A stretch of 64,000 nt of DNA from assembly GCA_030734395.1 (NCBI GenBank), contig JAUZTG010000020.1, positions 1,922,001-1,986,000 of the forward strand. Direction: 5' to 3'. The translations under genes and the position numbers were made by a program. The notes beneath the pieces were generated by a model that saw nothing but the letters and a program-made list of their open reading frames with translations, was not told the origin of the DNA and ran no database searches. How positions within the stretch are numbered: position 1 is the stretch's first letter; each line of letters begins with the position of its first letter. Shown one piece after another: positions 46,722 through 58,264 of the stretch. This stretch comes from Sarocladium kiliense (Eukaryota > Ascomycota > Sordariomycetes > Hypocreales > Sarocladiaceae).

Positions 46722-47080
46722 CTGAGTTTGTTGCGCCGCAGTATGCCACCTAGAGCCAACATGATGACCCAAGGACCATGGATCTCGCGTCAGGTAGTAG
46801 CTTGAAAGGTCGTCTTTAAAACTGAAGGCTCAAAGGTTTCATAGAGTATGCTAGGCCCTAGCTGCCTTTCGCGAAATTGTCTTTGGATGGGTGAGCGAGC
46901 CCGGGTTCAAAGGCCAAGGAAGGCGCTGAATGGCTTTACACCGTACACCATCACCAATGCCCTGCATGCATCTATAGTATCAACCGATCAACTGCAACAT
47001 AGACACTCTGAGCGACTTTGCTTGTGTATTGTGATATCTGACAGCTAAGACCTCAGGTGTGTCCGTCCTTGGCGGCCATA

Positions 47081-48700
47081 CTACGGATAGGGGTCGTATT
47101 CGCCGATTCCAAGGCAAACACCGTCCACCTCATGGCCATCAATTACCTGGACCACTTTACCACTCTTACCACCGAATCTGAGCATACTGCCACCGTTCTC
47201 TTCGCTGGTAACCATAGGCTCCCAGCCCAGTGCTTGTGGTCCGTTGTACGGATCTTTGGCGAAGGCAAGAATGTGGTCTTGTACAGCCTCACTGACCTCG
47301 CGCTGAAAATCTGTAGACGGTGCGATGTGATCCAGAAGATGATAGGTCCCGAAGATGAGGGGTGTCTCCGAGTTATGATAGGCACCCAGCCAGTCGTACA
47401 CATTCAGGTTTGGAAACTCAGCTGCGTACTGGAAGCGGAAAACTGGCGCTTCACCAGGGCCGAGGTCGTTGCGCCAGGTGGTGAAGTTTAGTGCAGGGCA
47501 GACACCGAACTGGATGCTCATGTCGATCACTGGTGGCATCCAAGGGCCCTCAGTGAGATTCTCCTTGGGCCAAGGAGCAAGTGAGGAGAATTCATGGCTT
47601 GTGAAGGAGAGCATGTATGGTTGTCGTGAGATTAGACCAGCCGCTGCACGCTCTTCATAGTCCTCGAACACAAGCACGTGATCGAGGACAGGCGAGAAGT
47701 AAATACTCGGGATCTCTCCGCGGTCTGTAGCACCTCCGATGAAGTTTGTTATTTGCAGGAAAGACACCTGCCGCATGCAGTCGAGTTCCGCCAAGGCCTG
47801 CTGATCGTCATCTTCACAGTCGCCGCCGCAAGGGTTGCCACACCCAACATTCTCCGCGACCCAGCTGAAGTTGGCATTCGAATGGGTCATGCCCACTGCG
47901 CTTGCTGACTCCACGTAGTAAGACTGAGCGATGGGATCCTCGAGGTAGGCGAAGGAATGAACATCCGTAGCTGCCGCACCGGCAGAACGACCCCATTGCA
48001 TGATACGGTTCGGGTCACCGCCAAACGCTGCAATGTTGTCGCGAACCCACTCAAGAGCAGCACGTTGGTCCATGATGCCGAGGTTCTGCTCGCTCAGGCC
48101 ACGAGCATTGGGGAACCCGAAGATGTTGAGGCGGTAGTTGATGCTGACAACAATGTGCTCCTGCGATCGCTCAACCCAGGACGTGGGAATCTGCCAGGGC
48201 AGGTCGACACCACCCATGACCCAGCCTCCGCCTGTCATAAAGAAGAGCACTGGTAAGCCTTCTTCGGGGATCTCTTTAGGGGCCCAGACAGCGAGATGCA
48301 AGCAGTCTTCAGAAGTGGCCTCCCCAACAAGACCCGACGTGTCGTTCTGGGCTCCATTATAGATGAGGTTGCCCTGGGTCAGCTCCGTATTCCACATAGA
48401 CTCAACAGCCGACACGAATTGTGGACAAGATGGAGGGAACTTTGTGGAGTAGCGAGGCCGAGATGGTATTTTCGACTCTGATAGCTGTTGGGGAGGGAGC
48501 CAACGGTATGAGCCCACTGGTGGCTCAGCGAAGGGGATTGAACGGAATTGGCGAGTGTGAGGGAATTCCGGGTCGATCAACCCAATGAACGAGCCTGAAG
48601 ATGTATCTACAGTGAGGCCGTCAGAAGCGGTCGACTTCTGGCCCTTCGCTTGAACAGCATCACTCGCCAGCGCGAGAAAAGACAAGGTGCTAAACTTCAT
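47081..48700 (-). CDS. Secreted type-B carboxylesterase/lipase family protein
   Basis: Single-exon gene of 539 aa. Alpha/beta hydrolase of the COesterase family, probably cleaving esters outside the cell. The signal peptide is at MKFSTLSFLALASDAVQA; the ATG at 48700 is used although the frame opens slightly earlier with TTG. Landmarks are FRSIPFAEPPVGSYRW, TSEDCLHLAVWAP, LFFMTGGGWVMGG (oxyanion hole), NYRLNIFGFPNA, NLGIMDQRAALEWVRDNIAAFGG, the nucleophile elbow GRSAGAAAT and the His region GAYHNSETPLIFG. The usual elbow is GESAG; here the Glu is Arg. The catalytic acid probably lies in FTSHEFSS. Several N-x-S/T sites suit a secreted glycoprotein. Confidence 0.92.
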   Translation of the reverse strand: MKFSTLSFLALASDAVQAKGQKSTASDGLTVDTSSGSFIGLIDPEFPHTRQFRSIPFAEPPVGSYRWLPPQQLSESKIPSRPRYSTKFPPSCPQFVSAVESMWNTELTQGNLIYNGAQNDTSGLVGEATSEDCLHLAVWAPKEIPEEGLPVLFFMTGGGWVMGGVDLPWQIPTSWVERSQEHIVVSINYRLNIFGFPNARGLSEQNLGIMDQRAALEWVRDNIAAFGGDPNRIMQWGRSAGAAATDVHSFAYLEDPIAQSYYVESASAVGMTHSNANFSWVAENVGCGNPCGGDCEDDDQQALAELDCMRQVSFLQITNFIGGATDRGEIPSIYFSPVLDHVLVFEDYEERAAAGLISRQPYMLSFTSHEFSSLAPWPKENLTEGPWMPPVIDMSIQFGVCPALNFTTWRNDLGPGEAPVFRFQYAAEFPNLNVYDWLGAYHNSETPLIFGTYHLLDHIAPSTDFQREVSEAVQDHILAFAKDPYNGPQALGWEPMVTSEENGGSMLRFGGKSGKVVQVIDGHEVDGVCLGIGEYDPYP

Positions 48701-49744
48701 GGCAGGCAATACGGTCTTGAGAGTTTGCGCACCACTACTACAAGATTGTCTCTCCCGGTGAACTTATATAGCTGATATCTCAAGCATCGCAATCTTGTGA
48801 CCGCTTGGGGGGACGAACACGCGTGTTCTTGGCATGTAGGTTGATGCATGGAAGGCTAGGCGTTTTCTAGAAGGTCTGGAAATGCCCATGTTTGTCCTAG
48901 CACCACTGAAGCTGCACGTTATACCAGAGCGTCTTTTATTTCCGGAGGAGTCCTGCATCATTAAGTTGGGGGATAAGATGCGAGGCTCCATTATGTTGCC
49001 TCTCGTTCGCCAGCGGCAGGTCATGGGTTATTTGGAGATGCAACTGCGCCGCCCTGTGCAAGGGTGAAGCAAGGATACAACTTGATCCTTCCTCAATCCA
49101 GTACTGATGAGTGCATATCCGCCGGTGAGTATACGCCGGCCTTTTGTCTTTTATTCGTAAAGTCTCCGCCGTTCGAGCTTGAAGGCACAACGTAGTAGGC
49201 AGGACAGCGATCGAAGCCTCACCCACGGTCACAGATAATGCGAGCTTGGCGAACTGCCCTCGGCGATGGTCCGGACTCGTATCTGTACATAATATGAGGA
49301 GCGGAATCCCCTCACATGAGTCAATTACAGAGCCGGGGAAAGAGACATCATACGGTTTTGGTAGCTCTCATGAATGTCAATGTCGGTATCTTGTTCGCTC
49401 GCCTAGTTCCTTGCGCCTGATCCTAGATCCTATGGACTTGTCTCAGATGTTGTTCCGGAGCATCTACAGCCAGCTGTCCTTGAAGCGCCACACTTGTTTA
49501 GGCAATTTTCAGCCAGCGTAGTGGTTCCATGAATAAGCTTATTTTAATTGCTGGGTTTATCACCTAGAGACAGAGCATGCTTATGGAGGACGTAGGCGTG
49601 CGCGACATTCGACTAGTTTGTTCCACGAGAACTGCTTTTCCTGCCTAGGTAGCTACATACGGGGTCTTGAAGATGAGTACAACTACAAGCCGTGGAGCCT
49701 TAGTGAATAAGCCGACGGTTTGCATTGTCGCAGAGTGTATGTAT
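48701..49744. other. Intergenic, nothing recognised
   Basis: About 1.04 kb between the esterase start and the 3' end of the second LVIVD-type gene. No gene seen. Confidence 0.5.
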
Positions 49745-51965
49745 TTAAGTTGAGGTAGGTGTCGGTAAGCATGAGCAGGCGGAGCTCACACGTGAGACGA
49801 TGTTCTCCCCGCAAGCCTGAGCGCCGTACGCAGGAATCTCATCAACGTCAGCGAACCAGCCATCGAGGAATGCGCCACAGAATTCCTGCGATTCCTCGAG
49901 GCGGCCCTTGATACTGGTGGATCGCATCGCGCGCAGGCAATTATCTGCGTTGCACGGGTGGGTTTTCGGGCAGGACTCGCGGCGGGTCATCTTCACAAGG
50001 AACGCGCCTCGCTCCTTGGTGTTGATGAAGATAAATCCGGAGGGGAACATGGCGTACGATGCCCAGGTGCCGAATTCGTAGGTGGGGACGCCACCGCCGG
50101 GCTCGTTGTCGTCTTCAGGGTGGATATCGAAGTACGCGACCTGAGATGCGTGTTGGAATCAGTAGTCTTTTGGGTGAATGGCTGCTGGTCTTACCTCGCA
50201 CACACCATCTCCAGAGGGGTTCGTAGGGATAGAGCTAATATCGTAGACTCTGAGACCAGCCTGGTAGTTGGACTGATAACTGAGGCCATCCTTGATGTAC
50301 TGGTTGTGATCCACGCTCCTCACGGTGCCTAGAAATCATGGTCAGTAAGGATATCCTTCTTCTAAATACTAGAATTGAACAGGTGGCCGCTATAATGTCA
50401 TGACAGGGCTGGCTCTGAGGCATGGGAGGGCCATCATAACTTACCTTTGTATTGGCCAACCTGCTTAGGGTCCTCTAAAGATTTGAGTTGCCAGATAAAG
50501 GTCACAGGGTAACCATCTGCAGCAGCGCCTACAGACTCAACCTCATCAAGCTCATCGTCAAGGATCAAGAATTCCTGCCACTCTGGGTCCAGGACCCAAC
50601 CCTACAATGCACCTGATTAGTACCAAAAAGGGAACTCGAGCAACGGATTATTGAGGTGACAGCGGGAAGGTCGTGCAACACTGGGAAAGCAAGGAAATCG
50701 TGTCAGCATACCTGATGGGTGTAAGTGGCGCCGTTGTATGAAGTAACCGAGATGATTGATGAGTTAGTAGGGTCCGTGACGTCGTAGATCGTCAGAGTAT
50801 CCTCGTTATAAGAGTAGCAGATATCGCGACCCAGGTACTTCTCATCAGGGCCCTTGTACTTCAGACATTGGGCCTAGGATTCTGTTAGTTCCGCGTAGGA
50901 GATACCAGAAGCAGTGGTGACATACATCGTGGGCGTAGCCATCATTCGGATTGCAGCCAACCCTGGTTGGGTTGCTAATGTCCGACAGGTCGACGAATAT
51001 GGGGCCGGATTGGCACTCGTCGGTTCGAGGCTGGGAGCCAACAACTAACAATAAGTCCTTTTCCTCGTAGACGACGACGTTGTGGCTGCGACCTGGACCG
51101 GGTAGGTCGGTGAAGTGGGCAGTCACATCTTTGACTGGATCATACTTGACAGGCTTCTCGGGGTCGACGTCAAGCAGCTTGGTCATGTCAAAGATCTGGA
51201 TGCCGTGATTGACCATCTCGGAGCCGATGACCATATAGTGCTTGTAGGACCTAACCTCCTTCCAAAGGGCAAAACGCTCGACAGGCACAGGGACAGGCCT
51301 GCAGAATGAAGTCAGAGGATATGCACTCGAACAACCTCCAACTTCGAGCACCCAGTTGGACCCGATCATGTCGACAAGAACTGATTCCCTGAACTTACAA
51401 GAAGCCTAGAAGGGACATGCGACCTTCAGGAAGGATCTCAATGAAGGCTGTACCATCGACCATGCCGTTGGCAATGATTTCGCTACAAAGGAACGAATCA
51501 GATCAGTTCTTGTCCCAATCTATTCATCCTGTAATCCTATGACAAGCATTTCACCTACCGGCCAGATTCGGGGTCGACCCAGCCCCATGTGGACGAGCCT
51601 GTGCGGGGGATGGAATCTGGCGTCAAGCCATATCCATTGGGCGAGCCGAGTGTAGCATGATTGATGAAGTCGTACAGGTCCATGTTCTTGCACTTGAAGG
51701 TGTGGAGGGGGTCGCCGGGAATCGCTTGAGCGACACCACCCTCGCATTTGGTGTAGTTGAGTCGGGGCCATACACTCGAGTTTAGCATACCAGCCTCAGC
51801 CTGCGCAATTGTCATTTCAATCTTGCGCTCCATGTTCCACGCGTGTAGCTTGCCATTGTCGTATAGTTCGGCGGCGCGGGTCGAGTCTTTGGGCATCTCC
51901 CTGGCCACAGCGGTCGTGGTAATACATAATAAAACGGCCGTTGCCGAGCTCTTGTTGAACCTCAT
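49745..51965 (-). CDS. Secreted LVIVD-repeat / choice-of-anchor B-type protein, copy 2
   Basis: Seven exons (51965-51559, 51482-51399, 51298-50926, 50873-50712, 50601-50445, 50328-50195 and 50140-49745) give 570 aa. Signal peptide is MRFNKSSATAVLLCITTTAVA. It shares landmarks in order with the copy at 36284: FKCKNMDLYDFINH, SSTWGWVDPESGREIIANG, YMVIGSEMVNHGIQIFDM, GRSHNVVVYEEKDLLLVVG, FVDLSDISNPTRVG, DGYAHDAQCLKYKGPD, ICYSYNEDTLTIYDV, NGATYTHQGWVLDPEWQEF, SVDHNQYIKDGLSYQSNY and FDIHPEDD. Unlike copy 1 it ends in a cysteine-rich tail of about 75 residues (CPKTHPCNADNCLRAMRS through SACSCLP), a type seen on several fungal secreted proteins. Function unknown; extracellular binding is a guess. 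Confidence 0.87.
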
Positions 51966-52646
51966 TTCGGCGGATGTGACAAGTGAGTTGCTGACGGTTC
52001 CGTGCTAAGGCTCTAGAGGGAATCAAGTCAAGTCAACCTGGGGACAAACACAAGGCATGCGATGAGCGGCGAAGAGAAGGGCGAAATGTGAGAAGAGGGG
52101 AACCATGAAATAGCTTGAGCGATCTCTTGTCCAGCTAAAGAAGCTTTCGTGGAGCTGCGATGCCAATCCATGTTATGCACTCCGGATACCAGTCTTCGCC
52201 GGCATGCTGGATAGATTAGGCAGGTATAAGGTTAATTCCCTGCTGCCACGGCATGCTATTTGCACCTAGCGCCGTCCGATTTGTACGACCGAAGTCAAAC
52301 TTCATCCGCTAATCTTCGTGGGTGTAGTGCCAGAGAGGGAAGGTCATTGTTTTGCAGTTCTTGGTATCTTGGTCTCTTGGCATGCATTGTGAGGGGACGA
52401 GAGCGTCTCGATGCGTGGGCAGCTGCCTGGCATTGCGTCACATAAGTAAGTCTGTACTAGGCCTGAGAAGAAAACAGGCAAATCACCGTGGGATTTCTTG
52501 GGATAGAATACCACGATGATTGATCTTGTGCACATCCAGACTCAGGGCAAACTGCTCCTTTTGCTACGAACTGACCTTGTTGCGGCGGGGTCAAATGATG
52601 AGATGAACAACTCCTTTGTGATTGACCATATTGAGAAGTAGTGCTT
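51966..52646. other. Intergenic, nothing recognised
   Basis: About 680 bp between the LVIVD-type copy 2 start and the MFS stop. It holds the copy 2 promoter. No gene seen. Confidence 0.5.
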
Positions 52647-54230
52647 TCACTTTTCAGTTTCAGTAGTAATGGCATCACCTACTGCCCTCTTCTGCAAGTC
52701 ATCCTCTCCAAGCTCGCCCTTCCAGCCATTATCCGCAAGAAACTGGCGGAACCTCTCGTCGCGAATCGCAAGGTCGTCGCCGCTGATGTCCTCGACGAAG
52801 AAGAACGTAACTAAGACACCCAAAACACCGCAAATGGCAGCGATGATGAAAGTCCACTTCTTGCCAAGATGCTCCTGGATCGGCTTGAACGCCTGTGTGC
52901 CAACCGCAGCGCCAGTCTTGCCGATAGCAGCAGAGATTCCGTAACAGGTCCCACGCACAGGAGTGGCATAAGTCTCGGAGGATAGCAGACCAAGCATGTC
53001 ACCAGGGCCCATGTTTCCGGTAGACTGCATCAAACCGTAGAAGATAACGAACAGCGGGACGATCTTGGTGATCTTGTCAAAAGAGCAGCCAATGATGAGG
53101 CCAAAGACGAGATACCCAGAGAAGCCAATCATCATGGTATTCTTCCGACCGATGCGGTCGCATAGGAATGCGCCGAGAAGAACGCCAGGGATGGAGAGCA
53201 CACCGAGGAGGAGTTGCCACTCAGCGGTCCTCTGAATCACCTCGCCTTCACTGCCGCTGTGGGAAACCACGGAACTGATGATAGTGCCGGAGAAGACGCC
53301 GTTCGGGAATGTGATGAAGTCGTACAGGAACCATGCACCACAGGTGCCAATGAGATTCCTCCCAAAGTACTTGAAGATCAGCTTGTACGGAACGTTCTTC
53401 TTGATTGCAGAACGTCGATACAACTTCGAGTTCAGCATTTTCATCCGGAAGTAGAAGATGGTGAGGGGCCAGATGCAACCAATACCGAAGCAGATCCTCC
53501 AGACTGTCGTGTAGTGGGCTTTACCGCAGGCTGCGAAGACGATGAGGAACACGATGACTGCGAAAGGCCCACCGAAAGAGAGAGGCAGATTCGTAACGAG
53601 GATGAAAATAGGTCCTCGCTTCTCAAGGGCATGTTCGTTGGAAGCTTCTGATGCAGAGGTGGACGAAGCTGGATATTCGCCTCCTGCACCAAAGCCGACC
53701 GTACCGCGAGCGACTGTCATCATCCAAAACATCCCAGAGACCGTGACACCATTACTGGCTGTAGCCAAAATGCCACCCAGAACAATCAGGGTAGTTGTGG
53801 CGACGATGGCAGCCTTGCGGCCCATGTAGTCGCAAGTCAACCCAATAACAATCATCCCGATGATTTGGCCAACTAATAAAGAGTTGCTGACGCGGGTACT
53901 GACATCTGCAGTATACTCTTTGGGGTATTCCTTGCCAAGAAGCACGTTGGCCATGGTCATCAGATTGTTCTGGTAGCCATCGGAGAGCAGGGCAGCACCG
54001 GCGCAGAACTACAAGTTGTGTTTATGTCAGTCACATTTCCCGCGCATGCACTCTGTGTTGGGTCGGTCAGAGGCTTTCGAGGCACTTACAATCGTGAAAA
54101 TATCTGACAGTGACTGGCGCTTCTTAGAGACGACAAGCGGCTCGATCTGAGCATCAATGTCTGACTTCTCATTGCACGACCCGGATGCATTGGAGGCGAC
54201 TACCATGCCGGATATGTCTTTATTACCCAT
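52647..54230 (-). CDS. MFS transporter, glycerophosphodiester/phosphate permease type (GIT1-like)
   Basis: Two exons (54230-54090 and 54008-52647) give 500 aa. Plasma-membrane proton symporter related to yeast Git1, which imports glycerophosphoinositol and related glycerophosphodiesters. About twelve hydrophobic segments are present. The first helix reads FCAGAALLSDGYQNNLMT, the TM2-3 loop has the sugar/phosphate-porter motif DYMGRKAAI, TM4-5 has RGTVGFGAGGEYPASSTSASE, and the central loop repeats DRIGRKNTMM. The large cytosolic loop contains FRMKMLNSKLYRRSAIKK. The C-terminus is acidic, with VEDISGDDL. It is co-directional with and directly upstream of the secreted LVIVD-type copy 2 (681 bp). 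Confidence 0.92.
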
Positions 54231-55084
54231 GGTGACTACCTTGTGGTGTGACGAATATTAACAGTTCTGAGATTTCTGGCACCCAGACTCTGTGATAGCT
54301 CTCTTGCAGTGATCTTGCATGTTGAAGAGAAGCTTCGCAATTCTTTCATGATTGCTGTGCCTCTCTCTTATATGATCGAAGAAGACGAATGGGGTTGAGT
54401 CAGTGAGAACTACGCGCTCGCTTGTCCAATGAAGCTATAGAATGTAACCTGTGAAACCATACAAACGTGACCACGTGGTCGGCACAGGTTGCCGACAGCA
54501 GGTGAGCACGTGTACCACTGCTTAAAACACTCTGGTAGCACCTCAACCGTTATTAGACGAAGGTCTTTGGAGTCGACTACTGTAAACGTGGTATGGCACA
54601 TCTGAGACTAGTAAACTGCACAGTGCCGGGTGCCTTCGGCCGGCTGCCGTTGCCAAGCCGGCGCCACATAGGCCGGGACATCGGCCTGGTTAGCGGGTCG
54701 TTGCTTGTGCCGACCTAGCCGGGCCCGGGATCTTTGCATGGGGAGTTAGAGATCGGGGCGATAGCGCTGAATGGTGCTAAAGAGGGACTTAAGGGAATTA
54801 AAAACGTGTCTGCTAACTATGTTCCTATTCGTTGACGAAGTCGGATCGGCACACGGCGAGGATGCCGTACTTCAAACTTGGACCTATCATGGAGGACTAC
54901 GTAGATACGCGATAATTTGCACGCGTGCGCTCGTGAGAACTAGAACCCTAGCTATGAGATCATAGGGGATGTTCGCGATAACTGATTAACAAACTTTCCG
55001 AATAATGGCGAGTGCATATCCAAGACAGTGACAAAATGTCCGCCCTAAACTGCACTGCGAAGTAATGTCCTGGCAAAACTCGGA
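54231..55084. other. Intergenic with a CGG/CCG-rich patch
   Basis: About 850 bp. Positions 54627-54730 are dense in CGG, CCG and GGCC words, possible Zn2Cys6 factor sites upstream of the GIT1-like gene. No gene seen. Confidence 0.4.
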
Positions 55085-57450
55085 TCAAATGGTATCGGCA
55101 TCAGACTCGTTGTCGTAGCCACAATCTTCATCCTCGGACGTCTCGCTGTCGTCGCTCTGCATATTTGTGTCAGCACTGCAAGCCATTCCTGCCTTTGCCA
55201 ATGTATTAAAAACTCACGTTCTCGCCCCGGCGGCTCTTTGTACCAGACCTGTGGCCTGCCTGCGTCTCAAGGTAGTCATAGGCAGAGTCTGGCAGCTGCT
55301 GGTCCTTCTCCACAGTCACGATGCCAAACTCCTTGCACATTCCGTAGGCACCACTGGTACCGTAGAATCCGATAATTCTATGGCCGTTCTCGGGAGCTAA
55401 GTAACTGTCAGCAACCAAAACTCAAAGGCGTAGACGGTGGAGTGTCAAGTCCCTACCAGGGACGCGTCACACGATGAACTTACTCAGGACTTGGACGTCA
55501 TTCGTGTCTTGCTTGTTGAGGGCTCCCATAGCTCTGCCGTTGGAGAGGTATATTCTCATGCCACCCAGATCCCACGATCCGGACTTGTTGACTGCCACCT
55601 TCTCGATCTCCACTCCACGAGGAAGGGCGATCTTCTTTGCCTGGTGCCCTCCCATACCATAACGAGGGCCGTCACCACGAGCCAGCCCGCACGGGGCACT
55701 GCTGCCATCCTTGTAGTGAACGACAGCACCATCAAAGGCGCAACCAACCCTGATGTCGATCTTCGATGCAGAAACGAACGACCCATCTCGACCTCGCTTT
55801 CTGAGCATCACCATCCAGGAACAATCATCATCCTGCAAGTCTTCGCTAGCGACGCTTGACTTCATCAGGCGAATCGAAGTGCCAGGGATTCGAATGAAGT
55901 TCTTGCTCTTGAAGAACTTCCAGACACTCAAGGTGCGGTGCTTCCCATTCATCGAGGTGACTTCGAGCTCTAGAGGCTTCTCAGGGTCAAAACGACCTTC
56001 AAGCTCGTCCAGCGTGTAATGGAGTGTGTCGAGGGGGGTTTCGATACAAGGGTTAAGTTCGACAATCTGGTTGAAGGAGACTCGAGCGAGTCCTGAGCTT
56101 GATGATATGGTCAGTCCAAGGAATTCTTCATCCTCTCGTAGCTCAATAGTCGGAGGGCTGTCATCGGCTTCCATGTCGGAAGGCTGACGGAAGTGAGGAA
56201 GACTTCTGAAACGAAGAAGATCTCGGATATCCCAATGGCAGTCATTTGGCGTTGCATCGGTCACTGGGACGATGCCATCGCACTTTGTCTGACGACAATA
56301 TGCCGTCCTGGAAAGGAAGCACTTTGGCCAGTCCTTCGAGTATCCCCTCATCATGATACCCGAGCTGTGGGGAGCCGAGAAGGCGTGGCCGACCTCGTGT
56401 AGAAAGGCTCCCTGACCAACAGAACAAGCCTCCCACATCGAAACGCATTCGCCGTTATCGTTTCCTACCCGATCTCCCGGCGCTTCGGTATCTAAGAGAC
56501 AGTCTGGGACTTCTTCCATGAACCGCGGCCAGGAGTACGTCAGGTGACTGCCAAATATTCCCAACGACAGACCGCGAGGATCATGAGCCCCAAGGGCCGC
56601 ATGCGCTGTGATCAATTTGGCATCGGCTTCGTAGTGGGAGTCAAGGATCATCCCAGCAACAACAGGATGGCTTTCCTTGGTGAATGGCGAACCATGTGCC
56701 AGCAGCGCTTCCTTGAAAATGGCATGTAGTTTGTCGCTTTGGCTGGCTGAAGGATTCTGCTGAGCCATTTGGTGATTCCTGAGCTCAGCAACCGTCATGT
56801 TAGAGCGGACCAAATGCACCTTTGCTGTGGTCTGCATGGCATGTTCGTTGGCAAAGGTAGCGCTCAAGGTGTCGCGGGCCCATTCTTCCTCAAGACGGAA
56901 ACTGCGGCGCCCGAGACCATTTGATCGCATCTCTTCCGCGGTTAATGCTTGCCACATGTAGGCTGTGACGCGAAGTTTGGCGATGGCTGCATTCAAGCCA
57001 GAGTGTGCAGTAGACAGTGATCCGAATTTGCCTGGGGGACAATCGATCAACAATGGGGAATCTTTTGCGACCATGATGGCCAAATGCAGAGGCGGTCTCT
57101 GAAGGAGTGGCACGTAAATGACAGATATCTATTGACTGTCAACATACTATCATTAATTTGATACGAAAGGGTTCGCTCATACTAACCTCTGTGGTCCCCG
57201 ATTCATCTTGACCAGCGGAGAAACGAAGTATATTCTCGCCGGGCTCCAGGATAGCAAGAGCCTTGAAGTGGCCCTGGCACATTGGCCATCTTTGCTCAGG
57301 GAATCGAGTGCGGCCCTTTGGGCCACTGACCGCGATCTCGATATGGCCTTCATCGGCTGAAGCTGCCTCGCAGTGGCCGGAAACCAGGAGACATCGCTGG
57401 TGCACGGTCTCCTGGTGGTGAATGTTGTGTAGGGTGATTGCAGAACTCAT
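55085..57450 (-). CDS. Zinc metallopeptidase, M66-like, with jacalin-like domain
   Basis: Four exons (57450-57187, 57128-55484, 55420-55218 and 55156-55085) give 727 aa. The zinc site HEVGHAFSAPH supplies His332, Glu333, His336 and His342 (HExxHxxxxxH). The N-terminal domain (LHNIHHQETVHQRCLLVSG and onward) resembles the fungal zmp1 group, which S. pombe also has as an uncharacterised protein. The C-terminal third is jacalin-like: GCAFDGAVVHYKDGSS, KIALPRGVEIEKVAVN, LAPENGHRIIGFYG and GAYGMCKEFGIVTV. The third exon starts at TTTGAG|TT; the nearer acceptor would create a stop. The last ~30 residues are a strongly acidic Asp/Glu/Ser tail. No signal peptide is seen, so an intracellular location is likely. 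Confidence 0.87.
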
Positions 57451-58264
57451 GGTGAAGTGGATGCCGATTCAAAAAAAGATTGAAAGAAAGAATATGGAAA
57501 CGGATTTAGATACGAATAAGCGATTGTTAGAAAATCCCTATGGCTGCCGGTACAATTGGATTGAACGCATCTCGGCACGATTTCCCGTCATTTATATAAC
57601 AGTTAAGCGGTGGCTCCATCCATCCAGATGATCCAGGCAACCGTCACCTCGGCAGGGGTTGGACCAACAGCATTGACCCGGCCCAGGTTCCAAGGCACTA
57701 CAAGTCACGCAAGGTGAAGAGACGGCTATGTTCAAACGTGCGCGCTCGTGAATATCCAAGTATTGAATTCGAGGCTCTAAACGAGGCGACGGTTGGTCTG
57801 AGTCCTACTGTGCCACTTAGACAGGCACCAGCGGCGCCCAGGCAGGTTATAGCTGAATGGCCAGTTGCATACGGGACGTTCAACGAGCCCCGTGAACGAC
57901 TGGCCTACGATGACCAGTGGATGCGACATGGACGAACAAGATGGGGAAATGCGCCTTTTGTCTTTACACTTGATTCCGTCGTCTTTCATTCTACCTCTTC
58001 CGCTTGAACCCCCTGACTAAATGAAGGATGAGCCCTCTGACGCACCCTGGAAACCACAAGCTCTATAGGTGGGAAGAGAGCCTCAATGCCATTCTTCCCA
58101 TCTTGCTGCATATCAATCCCACTTCGCATGGTTTCTCCCCCCAGAAAAGACCACATGACTGGTCTAGCCAGCCGTGGATGTGTCTTCGCACGCTGTTGAC
58201 AGACACCCACAAATTATCCTCTACTGATCAACCTCATCCTTTATCAAATCACCATCGTTCTTGT
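57451..58264. other. Intergenic, nothing recognised
   Basis: About 810 bp holding the metallopeptidase promoter and the 3' region of the small secreted protein gene. No gene seen. Confidence 0.5.

Noticed and set aside
46905..46925. GGTTC-like B-box suggesting a tRNA
   Set aside because: No matching A-box, acceptor stem or anticodon arm could be built around it; no tRNA is claimed anywhere in the window.
55401..55410. Acceptor CTGACAG at 55405 in the metallopeptidase gene
   Set aside because: It gives an immediate in-frame TAG; the upstream TTTGAG acceptor ending at 55421 restores the jacalin-like reading.
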